A stretch of 64,000 nt of DNA from positions 168,438-232,437 of the forward strand of contig UBQX01000008.1 in assembly GCA_900467685.1 (NCBI GenBank), written 5' to 3'. The notes beneath the pieces were generated by a model, which saw only the letters and a list, made by a program, of their open reading frames with translations, made no database searches and was not told where the DNA came from. Shown piece after piece: positions 17,138-26,170 of the stretch. The DNA is from Hyphomicrobiales bacterium. GTDB taxonomy: Bacteria > Pseudomonadota > Alphaproteobacteria > Rhizobiales > Rhizobiaceae. Position numbers and translations under genes: made by a program. Position 1 is the stretch's first letter. Each line of letters begins with the position of its first letter.

Positions 17138-18694
17138 GTGACCGCTCTTCCCGCCCGCAAGCTCCAAAAGGCCTACGACTACATCGTCGTCGGCGCGGGT
17201 TCGGGCGGTCTGCCGGTGGTGCGGCGGCTGATCGAGCGGACGGATGCGACCGTGCTTCTGGTGGAGGCAGGGGAAGCGGGTTTCGGCGTACCGGAAATCG
17301 ATGATCCCGGCGAGTGGGTGCCGCTCGGCCGCAGCCGTTTCGACTGGGGCTATGACTATGCGCACTCGCCGCTGGTGAATCAGCGCACGATCGGCATTCC
17401 GCGCGGAAAGGTTCTGGGCGGCTCCTCGGCCATCAACGCGCTGATGTGGTATCGCGGCAATCCGCTAGACTACAACGCCTGGGCAGACGCCGGTTGCGAC
17501 GGCTGGGACTGGTCCTCAGTGCTGCCCTATTTCAAGCGCGCAGAAGACTGGGAAGGCGGCGAGACCGCCTTTCGCGGGGCGGGTGGCCCGCTGCGGATCA
17601 CCACGAGCCGGAACCTCCACCCCGTCGCCAGCGCCATGCTCGACGGCGCGCCGGATGTCGGCATCCCGGTGATCGCCGATCCGAACGGCGAGACCAATGA
17701 GGGTGCTGCGCCCTCCAATTTCAACATCGCCGAAGGTCGCCGTTTCAGCTCCGCCGATGGCTATCTGAAGCCCATCCTCGACAACCCGCGCCTGACCGTG
17801 CTGACCAACAGCCATGTGCTCGGCCTCCTTCTGGACGGCGCGCGCTGCACCGGCATCCGCCATCTCGTGGATGGCCAGCCGGTCGAGACGCGCGCAACCG
17901 CGCAGGTCATTCTTTCCGCCGGCGCGATCAACACGCCGCGCATCCTCATGCTCTCCGGGATAGGCGATCCGGCAGAACTGTCGGCGCTGGGCATCCCGGT
18001 CCGCCACAGCCTGCCCGGTGTTGGCAAGAACCTGCAGGACCATCCGCTGGTGCAGGCGATCGTCTGCCGCGCCAAACAACCGCTCGGGCCAAAGCTCGAC
18101 AATGGCGGCGGCACGATGCTGAACTGGAAATCGCGTCCCGGTCTGACGCAACCCGATGTCCACGCATTCCCCGTTCAGGGCAACAGCGCCGAGCCCCGCA
18201 TCCGCGATCTTTACGAGACATCCGGCGAGGTCTTCTCCATCGGCGTCGGGCTGATGCATTCGAAGAGCGTCGGCCATCTGCGCATGCTGTCTGCCGACCC
18301 CTTCGGTCCACTGGAGATCCAGCCCAATTATCTCGCCGAACCCGAAGATCTGGACGCGCTGGTGTCGGCGGTGGGGACCATCATGGACCTCGCCGAAACG
18401 GCAGCCTTCCGCGATCTCTTCGCCGGCTTTGCCGCGCCCAACCGGCGCCTGGGCAAGGCCGAAACGGTGGAATTCATCCGCAACGCCTGCGGCACGTTCT
18501 TCCACACGAGCGGAACGGCCAAGATGGGCCGCGACGCGATGTCGGTGGTCGATCCGCAGCTCAAGGTCCACGGCCTCGACGGCCTCACCATTTCAGATGC
18601 CTCGGTGATCCCGATCATCCCCACCTGCAACACCCACGCCCCCGTGACGATGATCGGCGAACGCGCCGCAGATTTCCTCACCGGACAAGCTTGA
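17138..18694 (+). CDS. GMC family FAD-dependent oxidoreductase
   Basis: The protein has 518 residues. The N-terminal dinucleotide-binding motif is YIVVGAGSGGLPVVRRL. GMC signature 1 is GKVLGGSSAINALMWYRG and signature 2 is ILSAGAINTPRILMLSGIG. The C terminus has the catalytic His-bearing FFHTSGTAKMG and a final NTHAPVTMIGERAADF. Family members oxidise alcohols to aldehydes or ketones. The start is a GTG with AGGAG 11 bases before it. Neighbours suggest work on an alcohol side product of the pathway; the substrate is unknown. Confidence 0.88.
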   Translation: MTALPARKLQKAYDYIVVGAGSGGLPVVRRLIERTDATVLLVEAGEAGFGVPEIDDPGEWVPLGRSRFDWGYDYAHSPLVNQRTIGIPRGKVLGGSSAINALMWYRGNPLDYNAWADAGCDGWDWSSVLPYFKRAEDWEGGETAFRGAGGPLRITTSRNLHPVASAMLDGAPDVGIPVIADPNGETNEGAAPSNFNIAEGRRFSSADGYLKPILDNPRLTVLTNSHVLGLLLDGARCTGIRHLVDGQPVETRATAQVILSAGAINTPRILMLSGIGDPAELSALGIPVRHSLPGVGKNLQDHPLVQAIVCRAKQPLGPKLDNGGGTMLNWKSRPGLTQPDVHAFPVQGNSAEPRIRDLYETSGEVFSIGVGLMHSKSVGHLRMLSADPFGPLEIQPNYLAEPEDLDALVSAVGTIMDLAETAAFRDLFAGFAAPNRRLGKAETVEFIRNACGTFFHTSGTAKMGRDAMSVVDPQLKVHGLDGLTISDASVIPIIPTCNTHAPVTMIGERAADFLTGQA

Positions 18695-18731
18695 ACATCG
18701 GCCAAGGCGCCGTGATGGAAGGAAGAACGAC

Positions 18732-20117
18732 ATGACTTCAGGCCGCATCCTGACAGCCGAATTTCTCCTGACCATGGACGCCAACAACAGCGTCATAACG
18801 AATGGTGCGGTGGCGATCGAGGACGACCGCATCCTGCAAGTCGGAAGCTTCGATGTGGTTTCCGCTGCGTACCCGGACTTCACGGTGACGAAGATCGAAA
18901 ACGCTGTCCTCATGCCCGGCCTGATCAATGCCCATGCCCATTCCGGCTTCCTGCGTGGCACGGCCGAGCATCTGCCGGTCTGGGACTGGCTGACGCAACA
19001 TATCAACCCCATGCACCGGGTCCTCCGCCCGCATGAGGCCGAAGCCGCCTCCTTCCTCTGCTATGCCGAATCCGCGCTCGCCGGCACGACGACCGTCGTC
19101 GACATGTGGCGGTTCATGGACGGCAGCGCGACGGCGGCAGAAGCGGTCGGCACGCGGCTCGTTGCCGTCCCTTACGTCGGCGAGCATCCGGATTACAATT
19201 ATTTCGATACGCTCGACATGAACGAGGCGTTGATCGAGCAATGGCATCGCAAGGCCAATGGCCGCATCAATGTCTGGGTTGGTCTCGAGCATCTCTTCTA
19301 TGCGGACGAGGCCGGCCAGCAGCGCGCCATCGCCATGGCAAAGAAGCACAACACAGGCTTCCATACCCATTGCTCGGAAGCCGACATCGAGGTCGAGGAA
19401 TTCATCAAGCGCTACGGCAAGCGGCCGATGTTCGCGCTGGAAGAACTGGGCTTTTTCGACACGCCGCGCACGATGATCGCGCACGCCGTCTGGCTCGATC
19501 CGTCGGAAGTTGAGCTAATCTCGAAATACCCGGTCTCGGTCGCGCATAATCCCGTCTCCAACATGAAGCTCGCCTCCGGCATTGCGCCGATCTCAGACAT
19601 GCTGGCACTCGGCATTCCCGTCGGTATCGGCACGGATGGCGAGAAGGAGAACAACAATTTCGATATGTTCGAGGAGATGAAGACGGCTTCGCTTCTCGGC
19701 AAGCTGCGCCACCGCGACGCCGCCGCCATGGACAGCTGGCAATGCTTGCGCATGGCCACCATCCTTGGCGCGAAGGCCATCGGCCTAGACCACGAGATCG
19801 GCTCGATAGAAGTGGGCAAGCGGGCGGATATCATTGCCGTCAGCACCGATACGCCGCGCATGACGCCGCTTTTTGGCGAAGGCCCTTATTTCAATCTGCA
19901 GCACAATCTTGTCCACGCCGTGCGCGGCAGCGATGTCGTCATGACCATGGTGGATGGCGAGATCATCGTGGAGGACGGGAAGCTGACGGAGGTCGATCTG
20001 GACCACATCATCGCCGAGGTCCGCAAGATGGCCCCCGACCACTTCGCCCGCCGCGCCGCCTGGCTTGCCGAGAACGGCGGCGGCACGAAACAGTGGACCG
20101 AAGGCGCAGGGAGCTAA
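18732..20117 (+). CDS. Amidohydrolase, TrzN/SsnA/MtaD-like deaminase
   Basis: The protein has 461 residues. PGLINAHAHSGFLRG gives the HxH, HTHCSEADIEVEEF and IAHAVWLD the further histidines, and GIGTDGEKENNNFD the Asp. This is the group with S-adenosylhomocysteine/methylthioadenosine deaminase, 8-oxoguanine deaminase and s-triazine hydrolases. It probably deaminates a purine-like heterocycle. It sits 2 bases before the second Rieske-less oxygenase gene, mirroring the guaD/oxygenase pair at 3931-6172. Confidence 0.85.
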   Translation: MTSGRILTAEFLLTMDANNSVITNGAVAIEDDRILQVGSFDVVSAAYPDFTVTKIENAVLMPGLINAHAHSGFLRGTAEHLPVWDWLTQHINPMHRVLRPHEAEAASFLCYAESALAGTTTVVDMWRFMDGSATAAEAVGTRLVAVPYVGEHPDYNYFDTLDMNEALIEQWHRKANGRINVWVGLEHLFYADEAGQQRAIAMAKKHNTGFHTHCSEADIEVEEFIKRYGKRPMFALEELGFFDTPRTMIAHAVWLDPSEVELISKYPVSVAHNPVSNMKLASGIAPISDMLALGIPVGIGTDGEKENNNFDMFEEMKTASLLGKLRHRDAAAMDSWQCLRMATILGAKAIGLDHEIGSIEVGKRADIIAVSTDTPRMTPLFGEGPYFNLQHNLVHAVRGSDVVMTMVDGEIIVEDGKLTEVDLDHIIAEVRKMAPDHFARRAAWLAENGGGTKQWTEGAGS

Positions 20118-20119
20118 CG

Positions 20120-20989
20120 ATGGCAAAGACCACCGACAGGGTTGCGCTCGACGACTGGTATGCGATTGCGACAGCGAGCGAACTCAGCGAGAGCATGGAA
20201 ACGACCCGGCTGCTCGGACAGGCGATCGAATACGGCCTGAAAGCGGACGGAACACCTCTGGTCCGCGAAATTCTCGATGACGGCGCGCGCGGTGCTGCCT
20301 TGCCGTCGCAGGTGCGCTACGGCTGTCTCTTCACGACGCTCGGCAAGCCGACGAAGGACATCGTCCACATCGCAGAAGCCGACGAAGACGACCGCCGTTT
20401 CGTCCTTTGCGGCTGGGTGACGATGCGCGCATCGGGCCTGCGTGTGGTCGAGAACTTCCTCGACATGGCGCATTTTCCCTTCGTCCACACCGACATTCTC
20501 GGCTCCGAACCGCACACCGAAGTGCCCGGCTATGCAAGCGAAATCCGCCGCGACGTGGACGAGGTCTGGGCGACGAACTGCACCTTCTTCCAGCCACGCA
20601 TTGCCGCGACGGAAGACACGGGCGATTTCGTGCATCTGACCTATCGTGTCCCCTCACCCTTCGTCGTCATGCTGTATCGCATCTGCCCGACCTCACCCAA
20701 CCGGCTAGACGCCATTGCGCTCTTCATCCAGCCGATGGAGGACGGGCTCTGCCGGGCACAGCCGGTCATGTATCTGGTCGATCCGATCTCGACCGACAAT
20801 GCGCTGTTGAAGTTCGAGCAGGTGATCTTCATGCAGGATCGCATCATCGTCGAAAATCAGCGCCCGCTTCTGATGCCGCTGGAGCCGCGCGCCGAAATTC
20901 CGACGCGCGCAGATTCCTCTTCCATCGCCTACCGCCGCTGGCTGAAGGAGAAAGGCATTCGCTTCGGTACCACCGCAGGCGGGGCATGA
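20120..20989 (+). CDS. Rieske-less oxygenase catalytic subunit (NdmC-like), copy 2
   Basis: The protein has 289 residues and is a clear paralogue of the product at 5315. Both share ENFLDMAHFPFVHTDILGSE, RRDVDEVWATNC, the PLEPRxEIPTRAD stretch and IAYRRWLKEKG. Iron-site residues are E111, N112, D115, H118, H123 and probably D240. As in copy 1, no Rieske cluster motif exists: the segment between DDWYAIA and the GCLFTTLGKP element is short and has no CxH or CxxH. It presumably needs the Rieske-only protein at 11835. The two copies diverge most at the N terminus and in the 155-180 region, which suggests different substrates or positions on the ring. Confidence 0.85.
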   Translation: MAKTTDRVALDDWYAIATASELSESMETTRLLGQAIEYGLKADGTPLVREILDDGARGAALPSQVRYGCLFTTLGKPTKDIVHIAEADEDDRRFVLCGWVTMRASGLRVVENFLDMAHFPFVHTDILGSEPHTEVPGYASEIRRDVDEVWATNCTFFQPRIAATEDTGDFVHLTYRVPSPFVVMLYRICPTSPNRLDAIALFIQPMEDGLCRAQPVMYLVDPISTDNALLKFEQVIFMQDRIIVENQRPLLMPLEPRAEIPTRADSSSIAYRRWLKEKGIRFGTTAGGA

Positions 20990-23900
20990 TGGACGTCGTT
21001 TCGCCTGCATCGCTGTCGCAAGCTCTGGCTCTGCATGCAGAAGGCGATAGCCGCTTCTGCGCCGGCGGAACAGCGCTTCAGCTCGATTGGGCGAAGGGCT
21101 TAGCTAAGCCAGCCAGACTCATCAATCTCGCGCGTATCTCCGAGCTGAAACGCATAGAGCAGAGTGACAGCTTGGCGCGCATCGGCGCGCTTGCCACGCT
21201 GGCAGCGCTGCTTGAGACATCAAATCTTCCCGGGACCCATCCGCTCTTTCATGCGGCACTGCAACAGGTTGCCGGCCCATCGATCCGCAACCGGGTAACG
21301 CTTGGCGGGAACATGATGGGCCGAACCGGCTGTCTGCTGCCAGCACTTCTGGTGCTCCGGACTAAGGTGCAATGGCTAACCCACACGGGAGGCCTGACAG
21401 GGTCAGTGCAGGACCTTCTGACCGCCTCCGCGAGCAAAGGCATCCTGACCCGGATCGACATCGACGCACAGCATCCGGGCGAACGTTGGCTGTTCCGAAA
21501 GATCGGCTTGCGCGCCGCCTTCACACCCAGCGTCATCAACGTCGCGGCGCGTCTGTTGCTTGGGGACAGGAATGAAATCCTTGAGGCCCGGCTCGCGGTG
21601 GGTGGCGGCATCGTACCACCGGCCCGACTGCCGGAAGCGGAGGTGCTGCTGACCGGGCGGCCCATCGAGACGATCGATTGGGCGCAAGTTCATGACTGCC
21701 TGATGGCGACCATCGAGGCGCCCGCTGACGCCTTCCGCTCCTCCGAATACCGAAGGAAGGTCGCGGCAAATGCCTTCGTCCACGGATTGGGTGGAGACCT
21801 GCCGGGCCGCAGGACATTCCCCGTGCAGACGCCCCCGCAACCGCTCGATCGACCCGCCGGCGAACTTGCATTGTCCCGTTCCGCGCGGCCTGAGGCCTGG
21901 CATCAAAGGCCGGATGTCGCCCCCAAGGTGGCGGGGAAACTCGCCTATCTGACCGATGCACGCCAACCCGACATGCTCGTCGGCCGCATCCTGCGGGCTG
22001 GCCTGCCGCATGCCCGCATTCTCTCCATCGACACCTCGGCCGCGGAGGCTCTTCCCGGGGTGATGGCGGTCGTGACCCATCGCGACATCAAGGGGAGCAA
22101 TGCCTTCGGGATCGTTGTTCAGGATCAGCCTGCCTTGTGCTTCGACAAAGTGCGATATGCCGGCGACGCGGTCGCGGCGGTCGCAGCCGTCGACGCAGAA
22201 ACGGCCGAACGCGCTCTGTCCCTGATCAAGGTGGAATACGAGGCTTTGGCGCCCGTCACCGATCCGGAGGCAGCACTTCTGCACGACGCGCCGCGCATAC
22301 ACGAAAGCGGCAATCTTCAGCGCGAACTGCATTTCGCACGGGGTGACGTGGAAAAAGGCTTCCGACGGGCCGCACATATCGTGGAAAAGATCTATGTTAC
22401 GCCGCGCCAGATGCATGGCTTCATGGAGACCGAAGGCGGGTATGCCTTTGTCGACGACCATGAAACGCTCCACATGTTCGCCGGCGGCCAGCATGGCGCG
22501 CGCGACTGCCTGCAGCTTTCGCGCATCCTAGCCATTCCGGAAGACAAAATCCGCGTCGTGACCTCGCCGACCGGCGGGGCATTTGGTGGCAAGGACGAGC
22601 TGACGGTGCAACCGGCCCTCGCGCTTCTGGCGCTGAAAAGCCGCAAGCCCGTCCGGCTCCAGCTTTCGCGCGCCGAGTCGATGCTGGCCGGACAGAAGCG
22701 AAATCCCATGTCGATCCGCATGAAAACAGCTATCGACAGTGAAGGAAGGCTCGTCGCGCAGCAGGTTGAGGTGCTCGCGGAGGCGGGAGCATATGCTTCC
22801 CTGGGTCCCGGCGTGCTGGAAACGGCGCTGGAACATGCCGCCGGCCCATATAATATTGAAAATGTTCGGACACACGGGCGGATAGCCTACACGAACAATG
22901 GAGTCTGCGGCGCCTTCCGCGGCTTTGGTGCCAACCAGATGACCTATGCCATAGAATGCCAAATGGATAAATTGGCACGACTTTGCGGCCTGACGGCATC
23001 CGAAATTCGCCAACGGAATCTGAGGAAGCCCGGCATGACGGGTTATCTCGGGCAGCGTGTTGCTCCAACGGAGCGCGCGGACGAAATGCTCGCGGCGGCG
23101 AGCCATTCCCCGCTCTGGTCGCTGCCGCAGGGTCTGCAGCCTGACGGGGAATGGATCATCGGCACCGGCCTCGCGCTCAACTATCAGGGCAACGGCCTGG
23201 GGTCCGCGGTGCCTGATCCCGCCGGCGGGCGGATCTCGCTTTCGAGACACGGCAGCATCGAAGGCGGGTTCGGCCTCGATGAACTTGGACAGGGTTTGCT
23301 GACCCTGGTGAAGACGACCGTCGCCAATGAACTGGGATGCGGCCGAGAGGATGTTGAGCCGGTGATCGGCGATACTGCGCGCGCACCCGATTCCGGCTCG
23401 ACCACCGCCTCGCGCGGGTCCTATGTCGTGTGGGCATCAACAAAGCTCGCCGCGCCGGAATTTTCTCGCCAGATGCGCGCAGCTGCGGGGTGCATCCTCG
23501 AACGCGACCCGGACACACTGGCTCTCGGAAAGGGCGGCTTCTTCGAGCGAGGGACGAATAGCGGCGAAATCCTCCTGAGGTACAGGCAACTGGCGGAACA
23601 GCTCGATGATAAGGATTTGCCCAGTGTCACCGTCGCATACGAGTTTCCGAAGAACGAATACACGGGCGGAAACGCGCGGCTGATCTTCGCCTTTGGCGCG
23701 GCGCTCGCGCGCGTGGCCATCAGTCGCGTGACGGGCGAGGTCCGCGTGCTCGACCTTCACCAGCACACCGCCGCCGGCCCGGTCATGGATCTCGCGGCCT
23801 ATCTCGGGCAGATCGAGGGCGGCGCCCTGCAGGGTCTCGGCTTCACCCTGACGGAAGATGCACCGATGCGCGATGGCCACTATCTCACGTCGAATCTCGA

Positions 23901-24126
23901 CACCTACATGCTTCCGGGCATTCAGGACGCGCCGCAGCGGATGCAGTCTTTCGCGCTGGAGAGCCTCGCCGACGGCGACATCTATGGTCCGCGTGGGGTA
24001 GGCGAACTGGGCATCGGAGCCGTAACGCCAGCCATCGCGAACGCAGTCTTTGCCGCGATTGGTCATCTGCCAACCGTGACGCCCATCCCGCCCGAAACGA
24101 TCCTCGCCGCCCTGGAGGAGAGATGA
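20986..24126 (+). CDS. Xanthine dehydrogenase-type FAD subunit fused to molybdopterin subunit
   Basis: The protein has 1046 residues. Residues about 1-290 are a CO-dehydrogenase-type FAD domain (FCAGGTALQLDWAKG, VAGPSIRNRVTLGGNMMGR). From about 305 an aldehyde oxidase/xanthine dehydrogenase hammerhead (KVAGKLAYLTDARQPDMLVG) leads into the molybdopterin domain: SPTGGAFGGKDE, GAFRGFGANQM and GPRGVGELGIG with the catalytic Glu. Usual bacterial enzymes keep FAD and Mo parts on separate chains or order them iron-sulfur, FAD, Mo; here FAD and Mo are fused and the iron-sulfur part is separate. It overlaps both neighbours by 4 bases. It should hydroxylate a purine-like ring. Confidence 0.88.
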   Translation: MMDVVSPASLSQALALHAEGDSRFCAGGTALQLDWAKGLAKPARLINLARISELKRIEQSDSLARIGALATLAALLETSNLPGTHPLFHAALQQVAGPSIRNRVTLGGNMMGRTGCLLPALLVLRTKVQWLTHTGGLTGSVQDLLTASASKGILTRIDIDAQHPGERWLFRKIGLRAAFTPSVINVAARLLLGDRNEILEARLAVGGGIVPPARLPEAEVLLTGRPIETIDWAQVHDCLMATIEAPADAFRSSEYRRKVAANAFVHGLGGDLPGRRTFPVQTPPQPLDRPAGELALSRSARPEAWHQRPDVAPKVAGKLAYLTDARQPDMLVGRILRAGLPHARILSIDTSAAEALPGVMAVVTHRDIKGSNAFGIVVQDQPALCFDKVRYAGDAVAAVAAVDAETAERALSLIKVEYEALAPVTDPEAALLHDAPRIHESGNLQRELHFARGDVEKGFRRAAHIVEKIYVTPRQMHGFMETEGGYAFVDDHETLHMFAGGQHGARDCLQLSRILAIPEDKIRVVTSPTGGAFGGKDELTVQPALALLALKSRKPVRLQLSRAESMLAGQKRNPMSIRMKTAIDSEGRLVAQQVEVLAEAGAYASLGPGVLETALEHAAGPYNIENVRTHGRIAYTNNGVCGAFRGFGANQMTYAIECQMDKLARLCGLTASEIRQRNLRKPGMTGYLGQRVAPTERADEMLAAASHSPLWSLPQGLQPDGEWIIGTGLALNYQGNGLGSAVPDPAGGRISLSRHGSIEGGFGLDELGQGLLTLVKTTVANELGCGREDVEPVIGDTARAPDSGSTTASRGSYVVWASTKLAAPEFSRQMRAAAGCILERDPDTLALGKGGFFERGTNSGEILLRYRQLAEQLDDKDLPSVTVAYEFPKNEYTGGNARLIFAFGAALARVAISRVTGEVRVLDLHQHTAAGPVMDLAAYLGQIEGGALQGLGFTLTEDAPMRDGHYLTSNLDTYMLPGIQDAPQRMQSFALESLADGDIYGPRGVGELGIGAVTPAIANAVFAAIGHLPTVTPIPPETILAALEER

Positions 24127-24596
24127 CAGTCGGATTTACCCTCAATGGGCAAACGCAGTCGCTTTCCTGCCAGCCGGACAGGACACTGGCGCAGGTCCTG
24201 CGCGACGATATGGGGCTGACCGCGACAAAGGAAGCCTGCTCGATCGGCCGCTGCGGTGCCTGTCTCGTGCTCATCGATGGAAAGGCGACCAACGCCTGCC
24301 TGACCATGGCCTTCCAGCTTGAGGGCACAGCGGTCGTCACCACCGAAGGCCTCGACAATGACGCGCTGGCGGCGGTGGTGCGCAAGGCGCTGGCGGAGGA
24401 GAACGCCTTCCAGTGCGGCTATTGCGCACCCGGCTTTGTCATGGCGCTGGTCGCCTTGCTGAAGGAAAATCCGGCGCCGGGCGAAGAGAATATTCGCGCC
24501 GGGCTCGAGGGCAATATCTGCCGGTGCACCGGCTATCATTCCATCATTCGCGGGGCTCTTGCAGCCGCCCGGATGGTGCAGGAGACCTTGAAATGA
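24123..24596 (+). CDS. [2Fe-2S] iron-sulfur subunit of the xanthine dehydrogenase-type enzyme
   Basis: The protein has 157 residues, the normal length for the small subunit. The plant-type ferredoxin cluster is EACSIGRCGACLV with a later Cys in NACLT. The second, helical cluster domain has FQCGYCAPGFVMAL and GNICRCTGYHSII. It carries electrons from the Mo centre to FAD. It overlaps the fusion gene upstream (ATGA) and the aldehyde dehydrogenase downstream (ATGA at 24593). Confidence 0.93.
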   Translation: MTVGFTLNGQTQSLSCQPDRTLAQVLRDDMGLTATKEACSIGRCGACLVLIDGKATNACLTMAFQLEGTAVVTTEGLDNDALAAVVRKALAEENAFQCGYCAPGFVMALVALLKENPAPGEENIRAGLEGNICRCTGYHSIIRGALAAARMVQETLK

Positions 24597-26107
24597 CCAT
24601 CGCCATCACCAAGACCGAGCCGCGCACCGAGGGTGCGAAAGCGTTTCTCGCGCGCGTCCGCAAGCAGATCCTGATCGATGGCCAATGGCGCGATGCAGCG
24701 ACCGGCGCGACTTTCGAGACTTTCGACCCGGCGTCGGGACGCAAACTGGCGGAGCTTGCAGAGGGCACGGCAGCCGATGTGGATGAGGCAGTGGCGAGCG
24801 CCCGCGCCGCCCTTTCGAGCCCTGCCTGGCGTGGCCTTACGCCATCCGCACGCGGCAAACTCCTGTGGCGCATTGCCGACCTCATCGACGCCCATGTCGA
24901 GGAACTGGCGGAGCTGGAAACGCTGGATCAGGGCAAGAGCTACCGCACCGGCCGCTTTGGCGAGATCCCGGCCTCTGCCGAACAATTCCGCTATTACGCC
25001 GGCTATTGCACCAAGATTCTGGGCACGACGATTCCGACCTCCATTGCCTATCAGCCTGAAGGCAAACAGATTTTTGCCTATACGGTGCGCGAGCCGATCG
25101 GCGTGGTCGCTGCGATCACGCCGTGGAACTCGCCGATGCTCATGGCGGCCATGAAGCTTGCACCAGCGCTCGCGGCTGGCTGCACGGTCGTTCTGAAGCC
25201 GGCTGAGGAGACGTCGCTGACAGCGCTGCGCCTCGGTGAATTGATGCTGGAGGCGGGCCTGCCACCCGGCGTCGTCAATATCGTCACCGGCTTTGGCGAG
25301 ACGGTGGGCGCGGCGCTGACGGCGCATCCGGGCGTCGATAAGGTGGGTTTCACGGGCTCGACCGAAGTTGGCAAACTCATCGTCAAGGCTGCTGCCGGCA
25401 ATCTCAAGAAACTGACGCTGGAGCTCGGCGGCAAATCGCCGGCCATTGTCATGCCGGACGCGGATATGGCGCTTGCCGTTCCCGGCATCGCGCGCGGCAT
25501 CTTTGCCAATTCCGGTCAGGTCTGCGTCGCGGGTTCGCGGGTCTATGCCCATCGCAGCATCTGCGATCAGCTGACTGACGGGCTGGCGCAGGCGGCAGGC
25601 AGGCTTGTTCTCGGACATGGGCTTGATGAAAGGACCGACCTCGGCCCCCTCGTCAACCGCAAGCAGGCCGATCGCGTCGCGGGCTTCGTTGACGAAGGGC
25701 GTCGCGCCGGCGCCGAGATTGCCTCAGGCGGACAACAGGCGGGCGAATTCGGCACCTTCTTTGAACCGACCGTCGTCACCGGCGTCCGGCCCGATATGCG
25801 GATGATGCGCGAGGAGATCTTCGGGCCCGTTGTTGCCATCACCCCGTTCGATGATGTTGACGAGGCGATCGCCTATGCGAACGACACCGACTATGGATTG
25901 GCCGGCAGCGTCTGGACGCAAGACCTTTCACAGGCGCACCGGCTCGCCAGCCGCATCCGCTCCGGCACCGTCTGGATAAACTGCCATTCCTATTTCTCGC
26001 CAGAGCTGCCGAAAGGCGGACACAAGCAGTCTGGCTGGGGTTATGAAAACGGTGCGCAGGGACTCGAAAATTACCTTGAGACGAAGACGGTTTGCAGCGT
26101 CATCTAA
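24593..26107 (+). CDS. Aldehyde dehydrogenase (NAD(P)-dependent)
   Basis: The protein has 504 residues. The family signatures are [45 protein letters not shown] with the catalytic Glu, and NSGQVCVAGSRVY with the catalytic Cys. The end is GGHKQSGWGYENG. It is the last gene of the plus-strand run and probably removes the aldehyde set free by oxidative dealkylation, decarboxylation or the GMC enzyme. No strong terminator is seen in the 63 bases before the convergent DUF779 gene. Confidence 0.9.
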   Translation: MTIAITKTEPRTEGAKAFLARVRKQILIDGQWRDAATGATFETFDPASGRKLAELAEGTAADVDEAVASARAALSSPAWRGLTPSARGKLLWRIADLIDAHVEELAELETLDQGKSYRTGRFGEIPASAEQFRYYAGYCTKILGTTIPTSIAYQPEGKQIFAYTVREPIGVVAAITPWNSPMLMAAMKLAPALAAGCTVVLKPAEETSLTALRLGELMLEAGLPPGVVNIVTGFGETVGAALTAHPGVDKVGFTGSTEVGKLIVKAAAGNLKKLTLELGGKSPAIVMPDADMALAVPGIARGIFANSGQVCVAGSRVYAHRSICDQLTDGLAQAAGRLVLGHGLDERTDLGPLVNRKQADRVAGFVDEGRRAGAEIASGGQQAGEFGTFFEPTVVTGVRPDMRMMREEIFGPVVAITPFDDVDEAIAYANDTDYGLAGSVWTQDLSQAHRLASRIRSGTVWINCHSYFSPELPKGGHKQSGWGYENGAQGLENYLETKTVCSVI

Positions 26108-26170
26108 CGCTGGATAAGCGAAAAGCCGGTCTTTGTGTCCTAGATTCCAAATTATGATGCCATATGGCAT

